Shown one piece after another: positions 24,213 through 37,300 of a stretch of 64,000 nucleotides of DNA. This stretch comes from Aphidius gifuensis. Taxonomy: Eukaryota > Arthropoda > Insecta > Hymenoptera > Braconidae. The stretch is from NCBI RefSeq assembly GCF_014905175.1, contig NC_057793.1, positions 1,054,001-1,118,000 of the forward strand, given 5' to 3'. The notes under the pieces are model-generated. The model saw only the letters and a list, made by a program, of their open reading frames with translations. It made no database searches and was not told where the DNA came from. Both the position numbers and the translations under genes were made by a program. Positions within the stretch are counted from its first letter, which is position 1. Each line of letters opens with the position of its first letter.

Positions 24213-25160
24213 ATAATTTACATGAGTATATATACTCAAAAAAAATTAATGAAATGAATATAAAATTTATAAAATAAAAAAAAATTAAAATAACTACATT
24301 TTTATTTTAATATGGAGGAATTTACGAGAAAGATTTGTACAAATTACGGGGAAATCTATGGTGAACATGGGATAAGTGCAGAGTTTCTCCGGATTTACCG
24401 TAAATTTCTCCGTATCAAAATAATAATTTTGCCAACAAATATCTAAATTTAATTTTCATATTTAAGAAAAAATTTTATGTAACATTGAATTTAATATTAA
24501 ATGGGAATGAAGGTTCAATTTTTAATTAATTGGTAAGATAAAATGTTTATAATATTCATAAAAATGAAAAAATAAAAATATTTTTTGGCTAGAGACATTG
24601 TATATTAAAGCTAATTTTCAAATACATATATATAAGTTCTTATAAGTATATATAAGTTTGGTTTGCGTCATTTTTCAGTGTATATTGGCACGATATAGAC
24701 TGATTTTATGTATATATTTATTTTTTGAGACGTCGCGAATTTATTGTTACAAAAAAAAATTGCGCCGCTGCTCCAGCTGAACAACAGTCTTAAGATCGCT
24801 AGGAAGTTGTAGCACAATTACAAAGTCTTCAGCTGGAGCAGCGGCAGAGTTTCCCTATATATATTAGCTTCTTTTTTAGAACAACTTGGAAATACGTTCC
24901 CTCAATACAACGGTCCATCCCGTTGTATTGATGGAACGTACTTCTGTCTCATCTAAATGCTAATAATCAGTTGCTCCAGCAGCCCGAATTTATCCAGTTT
25001 GCAGGTAGTCAAATCAAATAGACACTGCTCTCTTCAAACAGAGTCTAAAATAAATAAATAAAAAAAAAATCAGTCAGCCAATAAAACAACTCCATGAAGT
25101 CTTACACATGTACTTTCAAAAAAAAAAAAATAAATAAATAAAAAGTATCTCTAATTAAAT
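24213..25160. repeat. Duplicated ~1-kb element, unit B
   Basis: Second direct copy. The left block (24217-24640) and right block (24760-25130) align closely with unit A, but the spacer (about 24640-24755) is unrelated. Inverted repeats: the first pair is eroded on its left arm (about 24315-24328, against about 24399-24415); the second has perfect 18-bp arms (24764-24781 with 24828-24845); the third has 21-bp arms with one mismatch and a 6-nt loop (24893-24913 with 24920-24940). No ORF. Confidence 0.7.
24893..24940. repeat. Strong hairpin within unit B (third inverted repeat)
   Basis: Arms TACGTTCCCTCAATACAACGG and its near-complement flank the loop TCCATC. In unit A the same hairpin differs at a paired position (T-A in A, C-G in B), a compensatory change that keeps the stem. 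Confidence 0.6.
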
Positions 25161-25866
25161 AAATATAATTGAATAAAAGAAAAATAAAATAATAAAAATC
25201 AATCAAATAAAATTCTGTTATTATTAGAGTTTGTCTATATACATAATAAAAGTGTTGACTCAGTAGCCACATGTGTCGTGACATCACCAAAAATATTAAA
25301 TACTCAATTACCCGCACAGTAAATATTCTCTTCCAACTTACATAAAAATATATAAATAAACATATTAAATTATCTAGCTTACATATTATTTTTTTTCACG
25401 TGTGTAAGTCACTCAGTTTTCATATAGCTTTTTACTGTGATGAAAAAAAAATTCATGAATGTAGAGGCAACCCTCGACAGTCGGCTGTCAGACATTTACA
25501 GACTATGTACGACATAACAACTGTGTCTCTATATATAAAGACAATACATACAAATTCATCGAGCAAAAAAATAAAAAAATAAAAGCTTCAAGAAATAGAC
25601 TTGCGTCAAAGCTTGTATATTTTTTTTTTATTTCTTTTTGACAATCGGATCAATCTACGTAATCTCATTGAAACCACAGTTGTCATTTTAATTTTTTAAA
25701 ATTTTTTTTTCTTTTATAAATTTCAAATTTATGGATGAAATATTTTTCATTATTATTTTCAAGATTTGTTGATGTATCAACACTTAATTATGAAAAAAAA
25801 AAAAACTTGCCTTTTTATTTTTTAATTTAATTATATATTAAACAATAATTTGTATTTATTTTTTAG

Positions 25867-26072
25867 CTGAACAAAGCTATTGTTTTTATTCATGTGAATA
25901 CGAGTCGATGGATGATGGTGAAATGCTCAACTCTCTTTCTAAAATACTCGAGTTTACTAATGAACTATGGTTGAGGGTAAAGAATACTGAACAAACTCAA
26001 GTAGGCACTTTTCACTCGGCATCACTTCTCTCGAGAAATACAACAATGCCAACTCGTGCAGAAGAGGATTGA
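25867..26072 (+). CDS. Candidate orphan exon, unknown product
   Basis: G+C-enriched segment preceded by a pyrimidine-rich acceptor (TATTTATTTTTTAG ending at 25866). One + frame is open for 67 codons to a TGA at 26070-26072 and reads like protein (EQSYCFYSCEYESMDDGEML...), with AT-biased third positions. A GTAAAG donor-like site at 25977 could end a 110-nt internal exon instead. The first in-frame ATG is 25908. The opposite strand is also open (25957-26187) without an ATG start, so coding status is unproven. No family recognised. Confidence 0.25.
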
Positions 26073-27114
26073 GAGGGTGACATGAGGCACAAGCTTTTAT
26101 GGATATGCGAAAATTTTTTTCAACGCATTTTTGCAAAAAAATATGACAAACACTTGGTTGGGCATCATGAGAGTAAAGATACAGCACGAACCACAGTTAA
26201 TTTGACAAAAAAAAAAATAAAAAAAAGGGTGCTGATGAGCAGTGACTGTGATGAGTTATAAAAAATCAAGTAGAAAAATATAATTCAAAAAAACCTTAAA
26301 TTAATTTTTACATAACTCATACAATTTTTTTTTTATTACTTTAAATTTATTCAATCCTCGGTGATTTACAGAAATGAAATTTTTTTTTTTTTTAAACAAT
26401 AATAATGATTTTTTAAAATCAATTCACATAATCGAGCATTCAACTGTCACCTTTTTTTATATGTATATATATACACACACTAATGGATGATATAAAAATG
26501 ATGATAATAAAAATAAAAAAAAGCGCGACTCAATGAGATGCTCAGAGAGAAATCTTCTATTCATTTTAATATTAAAATGGTGAATGGAAAAAAAAATATA
26601 TATATGGAAAATGACAGTACCTCTGGGGGCGAATACATTCATTATGTATATAGATAGACGAAAGTAGGAGAATAGAATAAAAAAAAAATTATATATACGT
26701 TGATTTTAAATCCAGCTTGGAAAATATGAGGAAAAAAAAGTTTAAAAAAAAAAGCTGGTTATTTCACATGGCGCGATTATTCAATGTCACACGTATATAC
26801 GCTTTTCTGTCCCATTGGGCTGACACGTTTGTGAAAAGTTTTCGAAACAAAAACCGTCCGTTCTCTCTGAGTATCAGCTTATGCAGATATACTATAAAAA
26901 AATAAATGGGGAAGTGAGAAAACATAAAAAAAAAATTGCTAAATAAAATGATTAAAGTGAAAAAAAAAAGAAGAAAAATACAACAAATTGTTATATATTA
27001 TTCTTTCTCTATTATAAGAAGAACAGTTTTCATTGATAATCGTGAAAGAGAGATAGATAGAATATATGTAAGTGTGTTACATTATCTTTCTTTAAAAAAA
27101 AATAAAAAAATATT

Positions 27115-27318
27115 TTCAGTGTTTTGGGCAAATATTGTCTGGCGTAGATAAAGTGCGTAGTTCACATTGTCTATGCTAGATTATATTTGCTCTAACAATC
27201 AGAGAAAACACGTTGAATGTTTTGAATCAAAGACAGCCCATGTTCAAATATGAGATTGAACCCAAGACCACGAGCACTGTAGGCAGGGCTCTTGACGACT
27301 TAACCATCGGCTGACACG
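27115..27318 (-). mobile_element. tRNA-derived SINE-like element
   Basis: On the - strand, TGGTTAAGTCGT (27306-27295) resembles a Pol III A box and GGGTTCAATC (27263-27254) a B box, about 43 nt apart as in tRNA genes. The region between resembles a tRNA anticodon and variable part. A full cloverleaf cannot be closed: the T-arm is replaced by a GTTCAA...TTGAAC stem with a long loop. A unique ~110-bp body follows and ends in an A/T-rich tail near 27115. No obvious target-site duplication. A SINE head or tRNA pseudogene is the best reading. Confidence 0.45.
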
Positions 27319-27679
27319 ATTAAGTATGATAAATAATCAAACTTTATTCCTGATTTGAAAAAAAAATTCAATTTAAATTTAAATTATTTATATTATGTCA
27401 TTGCATCAACTAAAAAACAAAGCACGTATTAAAATATATTTCAATTATCATTTAAAAAAAAAAAAAAAAATATTTTCGTTATGAATTGTTTTGTAAAATT
27501 GAAATTTTTGGTATTTTAAAACAAAGAAAAAAATGATAATTTAAATTAAGGATTAATTTTTTTTGTTAGCCAAATAAATCAAAGTTATTAATTTTTTTTT
27601 GACTTGAATTTTGCATTTTTATTCACTCGTATTATATAAATTTTGGGAGTATAAAAAAATATTTTTGTAAATAATTTTG

Positions 27680-28300
27680 ATGATAATAGTAATTGGAAAA
27701 TTATTTGATAATTATTTTACATATTGATTGGAAATTGAAGTTGTAAAAATATTTTAAAAAATTAAATGAGAAAATGGAAAAAGAAAAAAACGAGTTTAAA
27801 ATATTATTTAATAATATAATAATTAATAAGAATAATTAAATTAAAAAATTAATGAATTGGTTTAAAAATATAATTATTGTTTTTATATTGTTGTGAAATT
27901 ATTTAATATATATTTTGCATATTGATTAGAAGTTAAACTTGTCAAGTTATTAAGGAAAAAATAAAAAATAAATGAAAAAATCGAAAAAGAAAAAAAACAA
28001 GCTAAAAATATTAATTATTAAATAAATAGTAATATTAATAAAAAAAAAAATTATTTTCATAATACAATAATGATTTTTATATTGTTATAAAATTGTTCAA
28101 TAATTATTTGACATATTCATTAAATATTCAAGTCATTAGCTTCATAAAAAAGTCAACGAAAAAATCGAAAAAGAAAAAAAAAAATTTGAAAATGTTATTT
28201 TATAAAATAATAAATAATAATTAATAATAATATTAAAAAATTAATAAATTATTTTAAATTATAATAATAATTATTATTTTTATATAATTAAAAAATTTTT
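27680..28300. repeat. Diverged tandem repeat of about 190-bp AT-rich units
   Basis: Three imperfect units (about 27680-27880, 27885-28070 and 28070-28300). Each carries a version of TTTTATATTGTTATAAAATT..., then TTTGCATATTGATTA-like sequence, then a purine-rich GAAAAAATCGAAAAAGAAAA block. Pure satellite-like AT DNA with no ORF. Confidence 0.5.
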
Positions 28301-28989
28301 AATTAATTATTTTACATTGATAGAATTTAATTAAAATTAAATCGACAAAAAAACATATATTATATATATATATTTTCATAATTTATATTTATATGAATAT
28401 AATAAAGCTTTTAATAACAAATAATGAAAAAAAAGTAAATTTATTTTATTTATATACGTATTACAAAAGACGTCATACAAATCCAATAATTTTAGTTTTC
28501 TATTATATTTATTTTCAACTGTCTCTTTAAATAATGAATATTATAAAAATTGTATCTTTTATTATCATCATTTTGCTGAATTTAAATCAAGCTATTTTAG
28601 TAATATAAAAGTTGTAAATAAATATTTTTATTACAAGTTAAAATACCATAGTGTCATATTTAAAAATATAATCTAGTTTTTGTCGTAATTAATATATTTT
28701 TTAAATATAAATAAATCTAATTTTAGATGTGTCATTTCCACATGGAGTAATTCAAATTTCAAATAATCTCATCACTCTAAAATAAATATCCAAATATTTT
28801 TTAACTTTAAATTTCAACAGGTCAGGGTTCTGCCTAATTTATAAGCCAAAAAAAAAATAAAATAAATTAAAAGAATGACTCAGTGTCTTGAAGAGTAATA
28901 TAATTTTTATTTTTTTTTCTTCTAAAAAAGCTTTTTTAAAAATACTTTCTTGAAATATAGTTTAGAGTTAGCTACTGATCATAAACACT

Positions 28990-29196
28990 ATGATTGTTTC
29001 GAAACGTGTCTGTTTATCTCATCCTCTTATCTTTCCCCTTGAATTTATCAACCACATTTATTTCACCCCCATACCACTGGATCGCTCACTTTGCACAAAG
29101 GCAGACGGTGCGAACACGTTGGTAAACTTGGTTAACGATGGACTAATTCTCAATTCTCATTTGAGTTTACCGAAGGGAAAGTTATCGACTCGTTGA
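28990..29196 (+). CDS. Weak ORF in a G+C-enriched patch (68 aa)
   Basis: ATG-to-TGA frame of 68 residues across a conserved-looking island (about 28985-29205) containing LDRSLCTKADGANTLVNLV. No splice signals, no signal peptide and no known family. The island itself is unusual, but coding status is doubtful; it could equally be a regulatory element. Confidence 0.15.
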   Translation: MIVSKRVCLSHPLIFPLEFINHIYFTPIPLDRSLCTKADGANTLVNLVNDGLILNSHLSLPKGKLSTR

Positions 29197-30329
29197 TGCC
29201 ATAACTATCCATCAACATACACAAATAGTAATGACCAAAATATTTACTGAAAAAAAAAGAGAAAAGCTCCCCTTCCTCCCAAATAAATTAACAACAATAT
29301 TTTTATTTATTTTAATAAAAAGACCACTCGAAAACAGTGAGAAAATTTTATTTAACTGCAACGTCACCAAAGCAAAAGTATCAATCTCTTTTTTTTTTTT
29401 CTGTGGACTTTGCCAGTTGGCGCCAGTCGTAAATTTACTTTAAACTTTATGTATTTATATACATATCTTATATAAAAAAAAAAAAGAAAATATTGCACAA
29501 ATTAAAATAATAAAAGCACAAAAGTTATAATTACTATTTGTACAGCAAGTAAATACATGCTGTTTATTAAATTTTATTCAAATGAAAATTTATAATTAAA
29601 AAAAAAAATGAATTTAATTTTTCATTTAGCATAAATAACATTGTGCACAATGTAAAAAAACAAATAGTAAAACAACTAATTAATATTTTTTTTTTTAATT
29701 TATTTTTTGTTTATCTCGATTGAACTGACTTAATTATCTATTTTTTTTTTTTTCTACTATTTGTTCTGGAACATTAATTTACCTCTAAATTAAATTCCAA
29801 CGGTGGAATATTACATATTGCAATATTACGGTTTAAATAGATATTAAATATTTTTAAGGATAATATTTATACTCCAAATATTTCATCTCAAGTGTTGTAA
29901 AAAATAAATTCAATTAAAAAATATCTTTCGTTATTTATTAATAATGATTTTTATTTAAATTTTATTAATTTAATAATTTTTTTTGCCTTTAAACTATTAT
30001 TAAATATAAAAATTTAAAAATTCAAAAATCAGTTGAATTTTTTATGACACAAATAAACAAATTTAAAAAAAAAATTTGTCAATCTTTAAAAAATTATTTC
30101 TAATCTCCAGTTAATTTTCTAATTTTCTAAAAATTTTATACAAATAATTGCATGGAGTTTGATTGTTGAATGTGCGCATTGCAACCAAATTCAGCAGCTC
30201 ACAGCATCCCTAGCATCTAAAGAGATAAAAAATAAAAAAAATAAAAAAACTAAATGATAAAGATGAATAGCATGATATCGCGAATAAGATAAATAGAGTT
30301 AGATATATATTTAAAATTCGATATATGTG

Positions 30330-31396
30330 TTAGTTGCAAAACGTGTGGCTCCTCCGGGTGGGGGGTGTTGGTACCAGTGGTACTTTGATGAGAGAGCGTG
30401 TGCGCGTCTCATACAAACCCAACGAAACTCCCGACAGAAATAGGGGAGAGACTGGGAGAGACACCACCATAGCGATAGAAAAATATTCAGGATTCAGTCC
30501 GGCCGGGACGTTTCACCGATACGCAACGGTTTTTAAATTGTGTCTATAATTTTTTTTTTAATTTTAAAAATTTTTCTCATTAAATTATCAATAATCTCGT
30601 TGAATTACATTAATGTTTATTGTCATTTAAAAAAAACAGTGAATTGTAATAATAAACGCGAAAAAAAAAAAATAATAATAACATGGTGAATAAAAAATAT
30701 ATTGTTATTATTTCATCGAAATATTTATAAATAAAAAATTCAAGTTTTTTGTATTAATTTTTGTTTGAGACGTGTTTCAGTGAATTTTTTAAAATATTAT
30801 TTATAATATTTTTTAAATTTTTTTTTGTGAAAAAAATAGTTGTTATTGTTGTTTGAATAATAGAATAGATATTTGGAATTAAAAATTGTATTTAAAATTG
30901 AAGTGGAAGAGGCCAAGTTTAGTCAGACGTTGGTGAATGATTTATTTTATTTTTTTTTGTGATTGTTTAAAAATTTATTAACGTGTTGTGCTTTATTTAA
31001 ACTTGGCTAAAGTGTCATCACGTTGACAGTGATTGCAACCCCACAAGCACCCATCACCAACAAACTGCCATGCTAATTACACAAAAAGTAGATTTAATAT
31101 TTAATCCAGTGTTTGCTTTATAAAATATATATACTCGACAGTGAAGATTATTATTTTTTATAATTTTTTTTTCACATTTATTAATCTTGTTTATAGTTGA
31201 CAATTATAATCCATTGAAAGACGTGTGAGTGTTTATTACAACCAGTGATTTTTTATTTTATATTTACTCCAGCATCTTGTGATTAATTTTTTTTTTCAAG
31301 ATTTTATTTTTTTTTAAGTGAAAATAACTTTAATTTATTGGAAAATTATAAAAAAAAAACATCACTGCTCGACAAATAAAGCAAATAAAAATTGTG
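30330..31396 (+). promoter_or_regulatory. Candidate promoter and long noncoding first exon
   Basis: The most G+C-rich island of the desert (30340-30540, with CpGs and CGCG-type words) contains an initiator-like ATTCAGTCC with +1 A at 30496. Downstream sequence of mixed composition runs about 900 nt, without a long frame, to a strong donor, GTG/GTAAGT, at 31397. This is the layout of a TATA-less arthropod promoter with a long 5'UTR exon, transcribed to the right. A 53-residue frame starting at an ATG near 30361 would be an upstream ORF if transcribed. The gene it would serve is not identified. Confidence 0.35.
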
Positions 31397-34300
31397 GTAA
31401 GTTTAAATGATATATAAATTTGAAAATTAAATAAAAAGTGTTTAGAAAAAAATAAAATTTAAATTGTTTTAGAAAAAAAAATAAATAAATTTGTATTTAG
31501 TTTAAACGTACAACAAATTGCCTCATTTATGAGCAATCATGTAAGGTATCATAGAATAACAAACGATCGATGAAGAATGAATAAAATAGAAGTAAAAAAA
31601 AAAATCAGTTTATCTGTGCAGTAAGTGTCGGTAAACTTGAGGGGGAACATTGGGTCTTTATATATGAGTTGTATAAGTCCATGTACAATACACATTATAG
31701 CTAACTTCCCTTTCTTTATTCAACATATTTTATCTCTTCACACACCAACATAAAAATATGTCAACTTAACAAACTATATACTGTGCACATCAAACGTATA
31801 TGTGTATATTATAAACTTCACTTCACCAAACATTTGACATACTTACTATGCCATATAATCTTGGTAACTTTTTATTATAAAATTTAATTTATCTTGTCAT
31901 TGTTTGAGGGAAATTAAAAATAAATTATTCAAATATTTTTAGCAACAATAGTAGATAGTGTAAGTCTGTCGATGCATTTGTAGAAAAATTATTTTTATAA
32001 GCAAAATTTGTTGGTGTTTTTTGTGGCTTTTTGTAAATATTTGTTGAATAAATGAAATAAATTTGACGTAATCCATAGTAAAATACAAGAATAATAAATT
32101 GCAATGATAAAATAAATTTTGAAAATTTAAAATAATACATAAAAACAAATTTAGTATTGAAAAAAAAAATTTTTTTCAGGCTTTATCAAATGAATCTAAT
32201 GCAGCATGATTTGCATCAATTTAAAATTAAAATAAATAATTATTTACTCCAATAAATTAACCAAAAATAATAAAACCCAATTCACAATTTAAAATTATTA
32301 TTATAATATTTATTTTCATCCACACATCCACTTGAACAAACAAATAAAAAAAAATTATAAAATAAACAAAATATAAAAATTAAATCGCCCAATTAATTTT
32401 AAAATAAAAGAACAATATTTATCAAAGAAATTATAATAAAAAAAAAAAAAATGAAATACCCTAGAGATTAATCAAAGAATCACATGAAAGCTAGCGACGA
32501 GTAGAGGGTAGTGGTCAGAAAGGCCGAGAGTGTCATAGGGGTTAAAAAATAAAATAAAAAAAAAATAAAAACGTCCACATACTGACGTGGAATCCGGTAG
32601 TCAAATGTTGCCCACTGCAAAACGAGCCACCGAATAACAACGACGACAACAATAGACTTGTTTTTACGATCCTTTTTTTTATAAATTTTTTTTTTTTCTC
32701 AATCCCTTTTTATATTTTTTTTTTTTTTCCACTTTTAATCCGACCCTTTAAATTTTTCTTTCGTCTCGCTCCGCCTCGTCATTTTATCACATCACTTTTT
32801 AATTCAGGCCCTTTTTATTTAAAATATATTTATTTGTATTTAAAATGAATTAATAACCATATCAAATATCCGTTTTAAAATTATATTTTATTTTACAACC
32901 CCAATTTTTATATTTTGCATTTAACTTATAATTTTTTTTCATTCATAAATTATTTGCGTTATTATTTTATTTGTTATATTTGTGTCTTGTAGCGTTAAAA
33001 ATTTCGTGGGAATATTTTATTTTGTTATAACGAGAATAAAAATATGACAATAGTTTTAGTCATAGATATTTTAATGGGGTGAATTTTAATTCTTCTATTG
33101 TTATCTATATCAAAAGTTAAGAGTAAATTGTCAATATGATGAGAGGGTAAAAAATTAAAACGACAAGTCAATTTTACTCTCTCACATCAATGAATTTCTT
33201 TTGAATTTTATTCATTTTATATTTGTTCATTTTGATGTTATTTTTTTCATTGAAAAATATAGCAAAAAAAAAAAAAAGTATATAAATTTGTTGTAGAGAC
33301 AAAGATAGATGTGTATTTTCTAGTTGAAAATTCAACTCGTGAGCAAAGCAGGACATCCTTGCTGCCCAAAGTGTCCTGCTTTATACAACGTACGTAAACG
33401 TGGGCGGTCTTGAATGAAAAGTTGGATAACTTATCCTGTTCACGCCCCTATACCTTATTTCGAAAAAATTTTTATTTTTTATCATATATATACTTTATTT
33501 ATTTTTGACAAGACTTACACAACTATCACTTGAAAAAAATATTAAATAAATAAATAAATGACACATTGAATCTTGTTTTTTTTTTTTCATTTTTTTCAAT
33601 TTTCAATTTTCAATTTTCAATGTCTTTCCTTGTCTTTCAATATTACTTAGACGACGACCAACAAACCGGATACTCACTACTGTCTACTACTTTTTTTCTT
33701 TCCTCCGGGAATTTTTTTTTTTTTTATTTTATATATTTATTTTTTTACTACTGTGTCAGATTTATTTCATTCAATTTTTCATTTTTTTTTATTTTATTTT
33801 TTATACCTCAATTCGATTGACATTTATATCTTATTTTTATTTTTTCAATATTTTAAAATTACAGATAAATATTTATTATCTGTATCCTGTCAATGAAATT
33901 TAATAATAAATGGATATTTTTTTTTTTTGCAAATATAGCTTTAAATAATTCAAAAATATTCATAATTTTAATTTTTAAATTTAATTATTATTTGTATAAT
34001 GGATTGAGACACCGGATATCGACTGATTAAATAATTTATAATTGTGTTATTTTTGTAAACTTATTTCGTTGAGTTAATAAATTAAAAAAATTTTTATAAA
34101 TATTTATTAAAGTATTTGAATAAAGTTTTATGTTGATTTTACTTGGATGAATTTTATTTTTTTATTTTTTATCAGTATACGTGTCTTTGGATATATTTGG
34201 CATTCATACTAAATTTAAAAGAAAAAAAAAAATAGAATAAAAAATAGAAAACTCAATGGTAAACTTATCCATAAACTTTTCTCACCGCAGTTTTTGTATA

Positions 34301-37300
34301 TAGGTTTGCAGTAAGAACATCAAGTGTGTACTGCAAGACGCTTGAGTTTTTTCAAGAATGTTAAAATAGAGATAGAAATATAAAGAAAAAAAAAAAACAG
34401 GTCAAAGTGTGAATCTTCTGGACGTAATTTTACATTCAGTTGAGACACTGCGAATAGTTTTACGACAATAAAAAATTTACCATTCAAGATGCAAATTTGC
34501 ATCTTTCATAAAACTTGAATCTTTAAATTTTTCTCATATGTTAAATATATAATAACTCTAAACTGTAATAGAATAATATTTCCAACATAAAAATAATCAA
34601 ATCTCGTATAATTTCAAATAAACAATGAATTTTTAATTTCTCAATTTTTACGAGGATTTTTTTTTACACTTCTAGAAAGTCGTTTTATGATTTCGAAATA
34701 TTTCGAAATATTTCGAATGAATAATATACACTTAAAAAAAATTTTTCTCAATTAAAAGTTTAAATTAATTTTTATTAATTTACAAAAAAGTTTATACGAA
34801 ATAATTCAACGATAAAAAAGCTTTAAATTTTTTTTTTTTAAATAATTTCAAACGGTTTTATAGCTTGATTTGAAACAAAGAAATTTTAGTTATTTTATTT
34901 GTAAAAAATTCCTTGAATTTTAAACGATAACAAAAAAATATTTTTGATTGTAAAAAAAATTTAATTTACAATGAAATAATAATAAATCATTTGAATTAAA
35001 TAAATTGAAATTTATGATATAATTATTTAACAGTTGAATAATTTAAATGTATACATAAAGATAAATAAATAAAATATAAATGATGTTTTTTAAATTTTAT
35101 AGACATTTAAATTTTAAGGTAAATTTAAATACCAAGAATTAAATACCTGCACCTACACATGTGTCTGGCATCTGCCTACACTTTTTATATATTTTTTTTA
35201 TAACTTTATAATGGTTTTTATTTATTTATTTTTAGAGTTATTTAAATTTACAAGTAGAAAGATCAGTCACAACATGAGAAAGACACTTTGATGGATCACA
35301 ACATTAAATAATTCTCCAAGTCAAAGAATTCGATATTAATAAAGTTCAAAATGCTTGGGAATATAAAAAAAAAAAAAAAGTGTAATTAAATTGTTGGCTT
35401 TACATGACACTATGTGAAGACGAGAGTTACTTTTAGTGAATATTTATATTTTTTTTTTTATATTCAATATAAAAAAATGTAATAAAGTAAATAATAAATT
35501 ATATAAAAATACTTTAAGTGGTGATGACATAAAATTGAAAAAAAAAAACGATTATTTGTTGCCTTGACAAAAGCCGATAGTTTAAAACAGGTATCAAACC
35601 TTTACACCTGCCATATTATCTCTATGAAACGAGATCCATCAACTTGACAACAAACACACTTTCAAAGACTATTTTTTTTTATTTTTTATTTTTATTCCAG
35701 TGCATCAGGGTTGTTGAATTTTTCATAAATAAAATTCCTCATTTAAGCAGAGTAAAAAATAAAATTATTAAAAAAATTTATTCAATAATTATTATTTTAA
35801 AAAATCATGTCAATGAATCATTTAAAAATCAACCTTAATTTAATTCCAAATATTTAAATTTTATTTTAATAATAGTAAAAATGACATAAATCAAAAACAG
35901 GAATAATTTTTGAATATATTTTTATTTTTTTTATGTAATATTTCATCATGTTGTTTCATTGGCTGAGCATTATTAAATATACAATTTTTTAAAATGAAAT
36001 ATATTTCAATTTATCTAAAAATAATTTTAAAAATTATTATAAAATTTAATTATTATACATTGCAAAGTAAATTGATTGATTGAAATAATATTTTGACAAG
36101 TGTGTAAAGCATTTAATAATTGAAATAAAATTTTCAAAAATATATCAAAAATTCATTTACACCAAATGCAAAATGTTTTTTTTTCAAAATTTTAATAATT
36201 TAAATGAAAAAAGAATGATTGATGTGTATCATGTTAAAAATAAATATGTTTATTTAATTTTTTTTTTGAATTTAATATTTACTTTACTATTATTTTTTCC
36301 ATTCATATTGTGTATTTCATTCAAACATACAATTTCCAACATCATCATTTCCTCCAGATTAACCATGCTATTATTCTCTTAAACAATAAAAACTGCTTTT
36401 TCACATTGATGTATGTATATATGTATTCACTAGTCGAGAATTTTACATATATATACGTTAAATTTATTACACATATGAAAATAAAAAAAGAATAAAAACC
36501 GTTGTAATTTAAAGCCCCATGAAAAAAACTTGCCTCAAATCTATTCTCTCATTCTTTTGTAAACTACCCAACGATAATAAAAATAATCAAATAAAAACAA
36601 CAGTTAACAAATAACTAAAAAATAATGAGACAAACTATGACTCATTTGGTTTTTCAGTATTTTAATTTACAAAAAAAAATGCAAGTTTTATTAATTTTTA
36701 AAACAAATAAACAAATAAATTTACAATATTAATTTGTGTCTCAGAATAATCAATAATAAATCAATAATAAATAAATTATTAAACTAATTTAAAAACACAA
36801 TTTCGTATTGAGAATATTTTACTAAAAGCAAGAACATATTTTAAATAAAACTCGAAAAGTTAAAAAAATGCACTTAGCGGTTAGCCCACCGCAAATACCA
36901 ATTTTACATAAATATTTTAATATCATAATGTCAAACTGAAATATGAAGCTGTATGTAATATATTTCAAAAAAAAAAAATAATACGTAAGTAGTTTTTTAA
37001 AATGAATGAAAAAGATAAAAAAAATTGAAAACAAAAAAATTATTTTACAATGAATCAGAGTAATCGATTGCGAGCGGCAAAGTTTTACGTTTGTTGGTAA
37101 GGACATAGTGTATAGCTACATCTGAACATTATACTAATATATTTTTTCTTTCCCCTGACAGTAAATTCACATATATGGCTATACCCATACCATTTAAACG
37201 TGATAGGGCGTTTTGAAGAGAGTGCTCAATAGCAACCCCAAAAAATACGATACCATTATAATTCCCTTTTTTTTTTTTTTTTTCTTTTTGCCCTTTGCCC

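Noticed and set aside
25957..26187. - strand 76-codon frame opposite the exon candidate
   Set aside because: Starts at GTG with an in-frame stop four codons upstream; the + strand frame has the better acceptor.
27235..27318. Canonical tRNA gene
   Set aside because: A and B boxes are present, but the T-arm and acceptor stem cannot be closed; called SINE-like instead.
30334..30549. 71-codon + frame across the promoter-like island
   Set aside because: The 5' end is a TTG start, and the only ATG gives 53 residues without a known family; treated as possible upstream ORF in a 5'UTR.
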